64,000 bases of DNA, from the NCBI GenBank assembly GCA_010909165.1, contig VJWM01000025.1, positions 1,798,001-1,862,000 on the forward strand, read 5' to 3'. This document shows positions 1 through 10,412 of this stretch, piece by piece. The stretch is from Anthoceros angustus (Eukaryota > Streptophyta > Anthocerotopsida > Anthocerotales > Anthocerotaceae). The translations under genes were made by a program, and so were the position numbers. Each line of letters begins with the position of its first letter. Within the stretch, counting starts at the first letter, position 1. Below the pieces are notes generated by a model that was not told the DNA's origin, did not search any database, and saw only the letters and a program-made list of their open reading frames with translations.

Positions 1-589
1 CGTCCGCGCACTACTGGTCTTGTTCAGATGGGGTTTGGATGCAAAGCCATTCCGCTACAATGGCAGACCATGCTCCACAACGTGGAGATTTGGAATGGCA
101 GCGGCTTCAAGGTTTTGGTTCACCATCACGTGTCGTGCACGACAATGTGCTGTCGCGTATATGGGTAAACAAGGAATGAGTAAAAGGATTGCGGCTGGTG
201 GTCATCCACCCGTTTCGATTTACCAATCGCCGCTTTGATTGTCAATGAGCAAATGTTTGACATCCCTCTGTGAAGAGTGCCAATGCTCAAACATGAATCT
301 TTGGAGGGCTAGCGGCGAAGAGGCCACGTTGACAGCAGGATAGCACCGAGCGACCCGCCCCGACTATCCGTGTCGAGGTTGGTGTGCGGACATGTATGCC
401 TCACTACAAGTCAAAGCACAAATCATTCTTCACGAGTCCAACAAGTAAACGCAACTATGCTTGTCAATCGGGTCCTCCACGCATCCCACCAAACGATTCG
501 GATGCTAGATATTGTTTGGTTGTCCACCCATGCGCTGGCCTCGTACATCCACCTCCCTCCAAACACATGCATTCACCGCCATCGCTGAA
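1..589. other. No gene recognised
   Basis: Only short open frames without codon structure, conserved motifs or plausible splice sites occur here, on either strand. The base composition matches the repetitive DNA that follows. Probably the edge of a repeat-rich block. Confidence 0.5.
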
Positions 590-1865
590 GTTAGACTTTC
601 TCTCCGGCAGCAAAGCGGTATCAAAGCGATATCACTTGAAGTTGAATCCCTATCCATAACAACCACCCGATCCCCGGTGACGGCGGTCCATCCGGGTCCG
701 AGCTGCGTATAAATCACACTGCACTACCCGTATTTCCAAGTAATTCCTCACCGCGTGAATTGTATTGGCGCAAGATGCGCCGGAGGAGGATGTCGAGCAC
801 ATGCGCCACGGTCCTCTCCACCCCCACTTATTGCTCTCATCCAACCCGCTCCCCACGGCCGTGATCGCTGCTCCCGTCTCCTTACTTCCCTGCCACACCC
901 GTGGACCCCATAAGCCCGGCCTGCGCCTTACACGACCTCCCATCGGGAACATCCTTCCGAAGGCAGAGGAGGCCGTGGAGTGGCGGAATCCAGACCGAAT
1001 TGCGCCCAATTCCACCTGCTGCTCGGATCCAAGGCCTACCCCGCGGTGCGATGAATTAGGGCATCCGGTGACAAACCCCGCCGGCCAAGCCCACGAGGCT
1101 CGTCATCCTGCGGGCGCAGCTGCCTCCGCCTTCCCACACGCTCCAATTCCCTCCCGGCCCCTACCATGCACACGCACCTTCCAGAACCTCCGCCACCACG
1201 AGTCCGCGCGATCTCCCCAGCCGCACCCTCGGCCGGCCGCCGCCGGTGGACTCCCAGCTGACGGCGTGAAGGGAAGGGCCCCGGCCCGCTCCCGAGGAGC
1301 AGAGCAGCGGCACCAGCGTGGATCTGCGAGCCGACAAGCCTCCCGCCGCATCACCGCCGCGCCACGGTAGTCGGAGAGGCACCGGCCGGAATCGAGAGAG
1401 CTGAGACCGTGGAGTGGCGGAGTCGCAGGCCAGCCGGGCGGTAATTCCGATGCCGGCGTCGCGGTGGCGGCGGCACCAGCGTGGATCTGCGAGCCGACAG
1501 AGGAGGCCGTGGGAGTGGCGGAGTCGCAGGCGGAGTCGGATCGTGGCGATGCCGATGCCAAGGCGATTTGGGTATTGGTGGTGTGCGGGTTCCGTGTCTC
1601 GAGTCCCGACATAGCCAGCCACCATTTCGGATTTACCAAGTGGATAAGTAAGCCTTCGAAGGCAGAGGAGGCCGTGGCGCCGGACGTCCGATGCTCGCAG
1701 CGATTCCGGAAAGCGGATATTACTTCCCTTGCTCCTTGCGTTTTCTATTCCATACGATTCGAGTGTGTACAAGTGGATATGTTGGTTTGAAATTACTAGG
1801 ATATTTATACTCAAATTCATGGTTCCTTGGAACACGATTTTTTAAATAGCATTGGCGTGCGCTTA
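590..1865 (+). repeat. 1.25 kb GC-rich tandem repeat, copy 1
   Basis: The unit starts near GATATCACTTGAAGTTG and ends near TTTTTTAAATAGCATTGGCG plus GCAGCCGAT; the next copy follows at once. AT-rich parts of the two copies (for example the end of the unit at 1780-1850 and 3025-3100) are almost identical, whereas GC-rich parts differ by many small indels. Long open frames on both strands are Arg/Pro/Ala-rich translations of GC-rich repeat and mostly lack an ATG. I see no LTR ends, primer-binding site or known protein domain. It could be non-coding retroelement sequence or a decayed gene. Confidence 0.7.
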
Positions 1866-3112
1866 CTTGCAGCCGATATCACTTGAAGTTGAATCCCTAT
1901 CCATAACAACCACCCGATCCCCTACAGAGAGCATCCATCCGGTCCCGAATCACAGATCGTCATACCGCAGTACCGACGGCACCTCACACCAAAGGAATTA
2001 TGTTCAAGATCCGCCGATGAGGAGGAGGGATGTCGAGCACATGCGCCACGGTCCTCTCCACCACTTATTGCTCTCATCCAACCCGCTCCCCACGGCCGTG
2101 ATCGCTGCTCCCGTCTCCTTACTTTCAATGCCACCCGTGGACCCCATAAGCCCCACACCGGCTCACGACCTCCCATCGGGGAACATCCTTCCGAGCGGCA
2201 CCAGCCGGGCGGCATGGAATCCGAATTGCGCCCAATTCCACCTGCTCGGATCCAAGGCCTACCCAGCAGCTGATGAATTAGGGCATCCGGTGACAAACCC
2301 CGCCGGCCAAGCCCACGAGGCTCGTCATCCTGCGGGCGCAGCTGCCTCCCGCCTTCCCACACGCCTCCAATTCCCTCCCCCTACCATGCACACGCACCTT
2401 CCAGAACCTCCGCCACCACGAGTCCGGGCGATCTCCCGCCTTCCCACACGCCTCCAATTCCACCTCCCGCCACCACGAGTCCGGGCGATCTCCCCGGCCG
2501 CAGCAGTTAGCTGTAGGGAAGGGCCCCGGCCCGCTCCCGAGGAGCAGAGCAGCGGCACCAGCGTGGATCTGCGAGCGAGCCCAGACATCACCGCCAGCAG
2601 CTGCAGTGGAGTCGGAGAGAGGAGGCCGGAATCGAGAGAGCTGAGACCGTGGAGTGGCGGAGTCGCAGCCGGGGCGCAGCTGCCTCCCGCCACCACGAGT
2701 CCGGGCGATCTCCCCGCACCCTCGGCAGAGCCGACGCGCAGGGTAGGAGCGCGCAAAGAAAGTAGAAGGCGCGGTCGAGTCGGATCGTGACGCCGCGGCG
2801 CCGATGCGCGCTGCGTGTTGGTGGTGTGCGGGTTCCGTGTCTCGAGTCCCGACATAGCCAGCCACCATTTCGGATTTTACCGGCGGGATAAGTAAGCCTT
2901 CCGAAGGCAGAGGAGGCCGTGGCGCCGGACGTCCGGCGTTACCGCAGCACCGGAAACGGATATTACTTCCTTGCTCCTTGCGTTTTCTATTCCATACGAT
3001 TCGAGTGTGTACAAGTGGATATGTTGGTTTGAAATTACTAGGATATTTATACTCAAAGCTCTGCCTTGGAACACGATTTTTTAAATAGCATTGGCGGGTA
3101 CCGCTTGCAGCC
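1866..3112 (+). repeat. 1.25 kb GC-rich tandem repeat, copy 2
   Basis: Second copy of the preceding unit. It adds an internal duplication of a CTTCCCACACGCCTCCAATTC stretch at about 2340-2375 and 2438-2465. The motif GCCGGACGTCCG near its end (about 2922) also occurs at about 1680, 10835, 11107 and 11160, tying this block to the repeats at 10-11 kb. No gene is supported. Confidence 0.7.
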
Positions 3113-3491
3113 GATGTATAAAATAGCCTTGATCATTATTGTTGGTCAAGGCGGGTTTGGAGCAGGCATATATTGATTACTAACGGTACAAATGTGCCGA
3201 TTAAAATATATTGCCCGATGTGGCTGGATTTTACGTTAAAAACAGCGAAAAAGGCTTTTTTTTTCAACCAGGTTCAATCCCAAGGAGCTTCGAGCAGGGT
3301 CCGTTGGCATGAGGAACCAGTAAAAGGTGCTTTTCACAAAGGTGGGCCCATTGAAGAGTGTGTTTTTTGGGTCTTGTTTGGGGGCAAACCCTTAAAAGAG
3401 GGTTCCATTTTCATTTTAGAGGTCACAGTTGGCCTAAACGACCTCGGTCTTTAAAAAGTGGAGCCTGTCTCTACTTCTTAAGAGACCTTGT
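3113..3491. other. No gene recognised
   Basis: A 93-codon open frame on the plus strand (3173-3454) has no recognisable domain and an uncertain start. Nothing else is supported. Confidence 0.4.
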
Positions 3492-3985
3492 TCATTGTCG
3501 GAAGTATGCTGTGAAGTACGAGAGCGACAGCCACGCACCGTGTCTATGCGCATAGTAAGCTTTGGCACAGGACTTGACAAATATTGCCCCATACGTTTCT
3601 AGTGCATGCGGAATAAAGAGGTGGCCAGCTTGTATCCTGCTATATTTGCGGACCTTGAGAGCCGCTACTCCGGCAGCAGCCCAACCTGAACGGTTAGTGA
3701 TGATTTGAGCGGAGATGGTGTCTCGTGTAGGATCGGTAACCACCACATCCGCCATGTAAACCCGGGTCGCCACGGACAAGGTGCAGTCACCGATTGAACG
3801 ACTGTCGAGAGTATACACCCGCTCCCTCCAGGTCATGTAGTCGCTTTCGCGAGCGATGGTGAACATGACATCGCAGATGGCGTCGTGAGTGGCAATGCGA
3901 TGACCCCCGTGGGGACAACGAGCAAGGTGTACCCCGGAATCATCGAGGGCAGAGCCGCAGTCGCTGAAGCATACAACTGATATTA
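3492..3985 (-). pseudogene. LINE-type reverse transcriptase, C-terminal end
   Basis: The minus-strand frame reads a Cys/His cluster (HLARCPHGGHRIATHDAI, about 3855-3910), then a segment with VVVTDPTRDT and FIPHALETYGAIF. This order is typical of the tail of plant LINE-like RT proteins: a CCHC-like motif, a short basic stretch, then a conserved 'P.ALE.YG' block. The RT core is absent, so this is a 5'-truncated fragment, as target-primed insertion usually leaves. RT fragments that look like the same broad family occur at 47880 and 52140 in the opposite orientation. Domain assignment is by remembered family pattern, not by search. Confidence 0.6.
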
Positions 3986-4400
3986 CTTACAAATAATAGA
4001 AGTGTTAAAACTTCATCATCTCACTCTTGATGAATCAATAGTGAGATGATCGGCTCCTCTTTATAGCAGGTTTCCACCCACATCGCAACCGACCCTTCAC
4101 CCGTGCCATTCTTGCTTCCCTTCGCCCTTCATGAGTTCCGGCTTTCTAGGAACCAAACCAGATTAGTGTTTCAGAAAACCAAACCAGATTCCCCATCATT
4201 GGTTAATTAGGTAGTCACTCAACTTAGATGGCTGTTGTTTACGAGGTGGTATGAAATATCTCCCCTTTCTGTCCTCCAAGAGCTCCAAGTCCTTTAAGGC
4301 ATGATGCCCTTTGTTTGATTTTGGACCTTTTATGCTATAAATAATAATAATATAAAAAATAACAATAATAACCCCTGTTGTGTTACCTACTTGCTACGGT
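3986..4400. other. AT-rich spacer with a shared repeat motif
   Basis: No gene. The words ATTACTTACAAAT and ATCATCTCACTCTTG at about 3981-4030 recur at about 13888, 16035 and 24210, so this spacer shares an ancestral repeat with the blocks at 13-16 kb. Confidence 0.4.
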
Positions 4401-4689
4401 GTATCTTGAGCTGTTCATGGACGTTTTGCTTGGAAAGCAAGTTTATGGGCTAAAATGCCACAGCAATGGCGGCTGCGATTGTGTGCTTCTAAGCACGTGC
4501 TAGCTCACAGAAAGCAACACACACGGGAGACTCCCCTCATAAGATGTAATCCGACATGCACTGAAAGTTAAGTATGTCAGCGTCTCATACTGCAAATCCG
4601 GCAGTGCAAGGACTGGGATGCTGTGGCATGACACATGGAGGGGCCCGCGAGGAGACGACGCCCCTAAGTTTACTATGGCTGCAACTGAA

Positions 4690-5160
4690 AACCTGAAACT
4701 TACCACGGCTGCGAAGCTGCATAGCTGCAACTGAAAACCTGAAATTTACCATGGCTGCATAAGCTGCAACCTGCAATCTACCAATGGCGGCATACCTGCA
4801 ACTTGAGATTAGCCATGGCTGTAGAGCTCCAGCCTGAATCCTGAAATTACCATGGCCACATACCTGCAACCTCGAACCTGAAACTTACCATGGCCGCATA
4901 GCCGTAACCTCAAACCTGAAACTTACCATGGCTACATAGCTGCAACCTCAAACCTGAACGACTTACCATAGCTGCATAGCCCCATAGTTGCATAGTTGTA
5001 TAGCTGCATAGCTGCATAGCTGCATAGCTGCATAGCTGCATAGCTGCATAGCTGCATAGCTGCATAGCTGCATAGCTGCAACCTGAAACCTGAAGGACTT
5101 ATCATGGCTGCATAGCTGGAACCTGAAACTGAAATTCACCATGGCTGCATACCTGCTTCC
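4690..5160. repeat. GCTGCATAGCT 10-base minisatellite
   Basis: About ten head-to-tail units of CATAGCTGCA run at about 4975-5082. They are flanked by a looser higher-order repeat of about 45-60 bases (ACCTGAAACTTACCATGGCTGCATA variants, 4670-5160). Read on the minus strand it gives MQLCSYAA repeats, which is a translation artefact of the tandem DNA. Fewer units of the same family occur at about 6378-6450. Confidence 0.85.
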
Positions 5161-5594
5161 TAAGACTGTGAGATTCGTTACATCCACTCTCCAAAAATCC
5201 AGTGGCTGAAGGTCTTCGGAACCTCGTCCACCCCATTTACAAGTACGCTCACCACAGCTCCGTCAAAGTACGCGTGCCATCGCGAGCTGAAGCTGCAAGA
5301 ATTCCAGACACCGAATGTAATAGTCGATCAATTTGAGTCCAATGAGGTTTCCATTCCAGCACAGGAAGAGAAATGCATGACCAATTCAAGGAGTATGCGG
5401 GAGCTTGAGATGCAAACAGCACTTTCAAGAACGGCAGTCATTCCTGGAGCAACACTTAAAGGAATGATGTCATTCCTCGGTGCTTGAGAAGTGATTCTAG
5501 CAGTTTGCCAGGTGAGCAAAACTTCAACGAATGATGTCATTCCTCGGTCTTAGAGGAATGATTCAAGTCACTTTTCCAGGGTTGAAGACTTGGG

Positions 5595-5735
5595 GCTCAA
5601 GTTGTTATCGCCTCTCATTGAAGGCCAGATTTCGGTGGTCTCCTTGGAGGATTGGGGGCCTTGCGGACGAACTTCAGCACTTCTTCGGCCCGCAAGTCCT
5701 CCCCGCAGTGTTCATGGCTTCCATAAAACTTGTAG
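5595..5735 (-). pseudogene. HMA-domain exon, decayed copy
   Basis: Minus-strand reading gives EDLRAEEVLKFVRKA followed by an out-of-frame match to KETTE.WP and RGDNNL, matching the last exon of the intact HMA gene at 6797-7809. An insertion shifts the frame after VRKA, and I see no upstream exons. A dead paralogue. Confidence 0.6.
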
Positions 5736-5740
5736 TCCAT

Positions 5741-6375
5741 CATGTTTAAACTTGGACCACGGAGGAGCACTCCCCAAACGGAAGCGCACAACTATGTACA
5801 ACCTAATCTTACCAAGCCAACGGACTGTTTACACTTTCATCGGGTGAGACCGCGATGACCCATATGTGGGATCTTCTTGGAATACCGAAAGCAGGTGCGT
5901 AACTTGCACCCACAAGTGGAGATTTTGCATACTTCAAAATACTGCTGTGATCCACTTGGTACTCTCTATCTTCAGTTGTCGGGGACGCTTCGCTTGGGAA
6001 CCAAGTTGATGGGGTAAAATGCTACAGCAGCAAGGGCGGCTGTGATTGTATGCTTCTTAGCCCGTGCTAGCGTCTGTCTCCTCCGCCATAGATATCACCT
6101 TCTCTTCTTGTCCTGTACATCCGTAATGTAACATACCGCAAAATTCTGTGGTGAGATTCGAGAGAGTCGAACATTCGGAAACTCATCTGAAGTAGGAACC
6201 GAGCTCTGCAGAGACAGCGACATTGACTCCCCCAATCCGACATGTACTGTACATTTGTCATTGTGTCATCAGACTGCAAATTCGTCACTGCAACGAGGGG
6301 GATGCTCTGATTACCTGGTACCAGAAGTTGGCATGACACGCGCAGGGGGCCGGCCGGGGACGGCACCCCAAATTT
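5741..6375. other. Spacer and start of duplicated segment copy 2
   Basis: No coding region recognised. From about 5970 onward it aligns with 4405 onward (CTACAGCAGCAAGGGCGGCTG compared with CCACAGCAATGGCGGCTGC). Confidence 0.45.
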
Positions 6376-6796
6376 ACTACGGCTGCATAGCTGCAACCTG
6401 AAATCTACTATGGCTGCATAGTGGCAACCTGACATTTACTACGGCTGCATCTATCGGTGCAACCTAAGTGAGATTAATTGCATCCGGTATCAAAAACACC
6501 CAGATTAGCAATGTCTGTGATGTACTACATACATAATTGTACAGCATTGCCAGAACAGCACCGTCCTGGGAATCGCATCCACCCCATTTACAAGTACCCT
6601 GACTCCAGCTCCGTCAAAGTGAGCGTAGCCCATCGCGAGCTAGCTGCAAGAAATTTGCAGACATCGAGTTAATGGTTGATTGAGCCCCTGGAGTCAGGTT
6701 TGCATCCAGCACTGCAAGCAGAGCGAATTTTTGAAACACAAGTGCATGACAAGTTGACAGCGTGTGTGGGAACCTCAAATGCAAACAGCACAAGTT

Positions 6797-7809
6797 TCAA
6801 GAACGGCGCTCATTTCTCAAGTTGTTATCGCCCCTCCTGGAAGCTGGCCAGAACTCGGTAGTCTTTTTGGAGGCCTTGCGGACGATCTTAATCACTTCTT
6901 CCGCCCGCAAGTCCTCACCAGTTACAGTCACCTTCCTTAGCTCTCTGTCCACCGTGAACGAGGTGAAATCTGCACGTGTACAGCCAAGTGTGGGTATCGG
7001 GCACGATCAGTTGGAGCGGGATGCCTTCAAGCTTGGTACCAAAACTAGTCTGTTGGTGCTCCAGCTAGCTCACCGTAGTCTTTGGACAGAGCGTCCCTCA
7101 CTCTGTTCTCGCACGCCTCGCAACACATGAGGCATTTCAGCTCCACCGTCTGCTCAACACACTGCGGCCGTCAGTTTCCAGGCTTTACAAGGTTTGACGG
7201 TAACAGCGAACGTTTGCAAGCGGGATATGGCATTTCAACGGGGACCTGGAAGGCAGCAATTTCAAGAGGACTTCACAACCTACCACAGAATTGCTCCTCC
7301 TGTTGTCAATGCTACCGGCGCAGTCATATCTGTAGTCGGAAGCATATGGATCATGCCAGCGCGCGGCGCGCGCGTTATCGTAAGGTGCATAGAAGAACTG
7401 CCCAAATTTATGGAACAAGTCCGACGTCAGAAGGGCCTGACGCTGGAAACTGGTCACAAACGTGTGACACTCCAAGGTCTGGCCATGAAAGGAGAATGCA
7501 GGCAGGCAAGCGCAAGCTTCCAAGGCAGGAAGAGGGAATGGCGGGACGGGGCCAGCTATGCTGTTTACAAGAGGAAGGCGGGAGCATCCAGATTGACAAA
7601 AACTTGTACCAACATCCTGCAAAGAGCGCATTGAAGAGCCCGGGGAAAAAGGTTTTGAAAGCAGAGCAGCAAAGGAAAGAAAAGAAAAGGAGAGCAGCAA
7701 AGCAAAGAATCACAGCACAGCACGGCAGAAGTCCAAGGGCATGAAGGAAAGCTTTGCGAGCTCCAGACATGACAATAACCTGATACAGGGCCCACGCCTC
7801 GAAACTCAT
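6797..7809 (-). CDS. HMA-domain (heavy-metal-associated) protein, paralogue 1
   Basis: Four exons on the minus strand, all GT-AG: 7780-7809, 7284-7397, 7074-7149 and 6797-6969 (393 bases, 130 residues, frame kept throughout). Exon 1 gives MSFEAWALYQ, exon 2 FFYAPYDNARAARW. Exon 3 has VELKCLMCCEACENRVRDAL with the M-x-C-x-x-C metal-binding loop (MCCEAC), and exon 4 has FTVDRELRKVTVTGEDL and VRKASKKTTEFWP. This is one complete HMA fold (beta-alpha-beta-beta-alpha-beta) split by an intron after the first helix. HMA proteins bind soft metals such as Cu or Zn as chaperones or sensors; there is no isoprenylation CaaX box at the C-terminus, so it is not a classic HIPP. Exon sizes of 76 bases (exon 3) and intron positions match the second HMA gene at 17915-19313. 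The start was chosen because both paralogues begin with a 9-10 codon exon ending YQ. Confidence 0.75.
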
Positions 7810-8272
7810 GGTGTCTGAGTTCAATTGGCCTGTCGCTGCTGGATGTGCTGGGCCGAAGCTGCGTGGCACTGCGCCAACCCGCTGGCCATGGCGCATTGCA
7901 AGGGGCGAGAGGGAAGGGGGGAGCTTGCGAGTGAGGCAAGAATGAAGGCAGCGTTCTTTCATGAAAAGAGAGCAAGCGCTCCCGGTAGCCGGGCGGCCAA
8001 GGGAATCTCCCAAGTTTGTCCTACCGTGAAGGCAGAGCAACCAGCACTAGCTGGTCGGTTGCCCGGTGAATTGACACATGCTCTTCCGACCACGTCATTA
8101 CTTCGCATAAGTGCACTTCACAAGCCTGAGATGCTTGATGTTGACAAGTCCAAACCCCTGCACAGTGGCGGCCAGGACCAGCTCTACTCGGTGCCGGTAG
8201 TTGAATCGAATGGGTGGTCCGTTGCGCTTCGCACTTATGTCTGTTTGTATAATTTCAGTAGCCTGTGCTGAA
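7810..8272. promoter_or_regulatory. Upstream region of HMA paralogue 1
   Basis: No gene recognised on either strand. By position it should hold the promoter and 5' leader of the minus-strand HMA gene; I see no clear TATA box. A 148-codon plus-strand frame (7825-8271) shows no known domain. Confidence 0.35.
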
Positions 8273-8376
8273 TTATGCGTATGAGTCAAGTCATGGAAGC
8301 ATATTACTTTGCGCCAGGCTAGAGTTATGCGTATGAGTCAAGTCATGGAAGCATATTACTTTGCGCCAGGCTAGAG
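8273..8376. repeat. Perfect 52-base direct duplication
   Basis: The 52-base unit beginning TTATGCGTATGAGTCAAG and ending GCGCCAGGCTAGAG occurs twice in tandem (8273-8324, 8325-8376) without a mismatch. It is a recent duplication or an unresolved-repeat artefact. Confidence 0.9.
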
Positions 8377-8394
8377 CACCGGCAGAACAGGGGA

Positions 8395-8937
8395 GCGTGG
8401 CCGAAGCTTTCACCAGAGCAGCGGACAACGTTCGAGGAAATGGTGCCCAAGAAATCGATGGCGGAAGCACTCACTCCATAGACCTTGGTGGAGCGTAACA
8501 TCACCACCAAGCACTACCTGGATTTCGGTCCTTGGCTCTAGGAGGCAGGGGAGTTGGTGACGGAGTTGTACTTGGACATGTTCCAGGCAGTGTGGACATT
8601 CGACAGCGTCGCCTTGGTCCAAGAGTACGCCCGGAAGTTGCTGGCAGCGGCGCGAAGGGAGGTCCGCTCCAAGAGCGTGAAGGAGGACCCGGGGCGGTGG
8701 ACAATGGAGGCGTTCCAGGAAGTTTGTAGTCGGCCTGCGGAGGAAGTGGACAGCATTGTTCTGGAGCCCTCAACTTCTCCTTTGAGGAAGGCGATGCTGC
8801 TCCTAAGGGCGGACACGCAGAAGGCGTCTAATGGGTGCTTGATGTCGAGCCTGAAGGACCGACGCATCAGGGCAGTGGCGAAGATGTTCGTCCACTGGAA
8901 TATGCTGACCAAGGTGGACCACCTTGGGGATAATTAA
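8395..8937 (+). pseudogene. Unidentified coding fragment with two in-frame TAG codons
   Basis: One frame reads from about 8430 (TFEEMVPKKSMAEAL) through TAG codons at about 8483-8490 and 8540 to a stop at 8937. The last 127 codons are clean and protein-like: a helical, charged segment with LVQEYARKLLAAARREV, then DPGRWTMEAFQEVCSR and RIRAVAKMFVHW. I do not recognise the family. Codon use looks genuine, and with two nonsense codons it is best read as a decayed gene or transposon protein. Confidence 0.4.
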
Positions 8938-9612
8938 TTTGCTGGTGTTCCTACATGCACTCCTAAAGGGGAAACTGTCTGACTGAGGCCGCATAATTTT
9001 CGCTAGGGTGCAGCATGAAGCGAAGAAGCTGCACCAAGAACGCCCGCCTCCGTCAAGGTTGTCCCCATTCATTCTACATGTGTGGGGGCACTTCAACCTC
9101 CTGAGGGATGGCGAGGAGGAGCGCGCACTCCGCCAGGGACTAACTCTCCTGCCCACACCTGGAGAGGACGAAAGTGAGGAGGAAGGCAGTGGCGGAGAGG
9201 CCAAGGAAGGGGGGAGCTAGGAGAGGACGACTGCGAGGGTGTCCCCGATGGAATCCAATTAGAGTGGACTCCCTCTCCGCCGAGGGAATGCTTGAAGGAA
9301 ATTTCTGCCTCCTGCTGACCTTGGAGCCCTCTGTGGTCGCCACACCAAGATCGTGATGGCAGAACAGCCAAAGATAGGGTTTGTCTCCAAACCCCATTTT
9401 GGCCCCAACCATCCAGAAATGCACATGTCTCATTTCACTGCGTGATTTGCGAACCAGCCCATGCATCCGAGCCCAAGGAAGACCTAATGTGCCCACCGTC
9501 CGCACAAATGGCGGACACACCTTTGTACCAAGTGGCGGATGATCATGACTTATGCTCCAAAGAGCCGGAGTGCACCAACGTCCGGCACTTATACTCCAAA
9601 GAGGTGCAATAC
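8938..9612. other. Repeat-rich spacer
   Basis: No supported gene. A short acidic frame (PTPGEDESEEEGSGGEAKEG, about 9150-9215) looks like low-complexity coding sequence but has no partner exons that I can place. Confidence 0.35.
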
Positions 9613-10412
9613 ACCGGGTTTGGAGAGGGTTGCGTCAATACTTGTGTAGGCAAGCACTTTCGTTCAAGTTGCTTGTGCACACTTGCCACCGCACCAACAC
9701 TCACATCAATTCTCTTTTCAAACCCGTGATTGAGCAATCCTGCACGGGCAGCATACCGTGACCCGGCCCCTCCGTGTCGAGATAAGCCGCACTTAGATCT
9801 GCGGCATTGGGCCCGAGAATTGGACAAGGTAAAGGATGGTGAGGCCTCCTCAACCGTTCTTGATCAAACTCTTGAGCTTACATTTCTTCTTGTCAAGTCC
9901 GTCGCTTTCAACCTTAATCTATCCATGGGTGGCACATGGAGCAAGTCGATCTTAAATTCAAAATCTCTGGCGAAGCTTGGCTATAGTTGTCTCGAACACC
10001 TAGTTGCGCCCACATGTAGTGGGCGTCACGGTGGGTATAGATAGGTCCTCCTTGAGCCTCACGAAATACTCGCCATTTTGGTCAAAACCCCACTCGGGCG
10101 ACCAGCCCTCTTTCTTCAGATACTCTGGCTCTCACTAGGGCTCGCGGTGGCAGGCGGATGCTCTCTTATGCTTGTGTTCGATCGCATCCGATGTGCTTTC
10201 ATTACTCAAGGAAAAATCATCTATTCTATTTATTTTCTTGCTTCTCGCAAAACATTGTGAAACATTGTCGCCTTCAAAAGGTTGGCCATTAGAAACCACC
10301 ATCATACATGTCGAATTTTGGAAAATGTAGCTCATCTAGAAACCAAGGCCTATGCATCTATCGTGCATCAAACTCGAATGAGCGGACATTTGGCGCACCA
10401 ATCAAAGAGATC
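9613..10412. repeat. Repeat block A, copy 1
   Basis: Block A runs from GGTTTGGAGAGGGTTGCG to AAGAGATCCAG and recurs at 14166-14952. On the minus strand, 9990-10130 has a coding-like stretch (EYLKKEGWSPEWGFDQNGEY, then FVRLKEDLSIPTVT) that is frameshifted in the second copy; the family is not known to me. AT-rich parts of the two copies match base for base, while CG/CNG-rich parts differ by small indels. Confidence 0.7.

Larger units (their letters stand above)
4400..5740. repeat. Duplicated segment, copy 1 (pairs with 5970-6960)
   Basis: Order is preserved between the two segments: a GCTTGGAA..CAAG block (4427 / 5994), the GCTGCATAG minisatellite, the CACCCCATTTACAAGTAC block (5229 / 6581) and a reverse-strand HMA exon (5600 / 6830). 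Copy 1 has an expanded minisatellite and a dead HMA exon; copy 2 has the working HMA gene. This is an old local duplication, more diverged than the copies at 14-29 kb. Confidence 0.65.

Noticed and set aside
765-2790. Long open frames (200-310 codons) in the GC-rich tandem repeat
   Set aside because: They lack an ATG at the start or show Arg/Pro/Ala-biased, motif-free translations, and the frame is not kept between the two repeat copies.
4585-5187. MQLCSYAAMQLCSYAA protein repeats on the minus strand
   Set aside because: Translation of the 10-base minisatellite; the frame rotates every three units and no gene context exists.
7185-8040. Overlapping open frames over HMA exons 1-2
   Set aside because: They run through the introns of the four-exon HMA model, whose splice sites and frame match the second paralogue.
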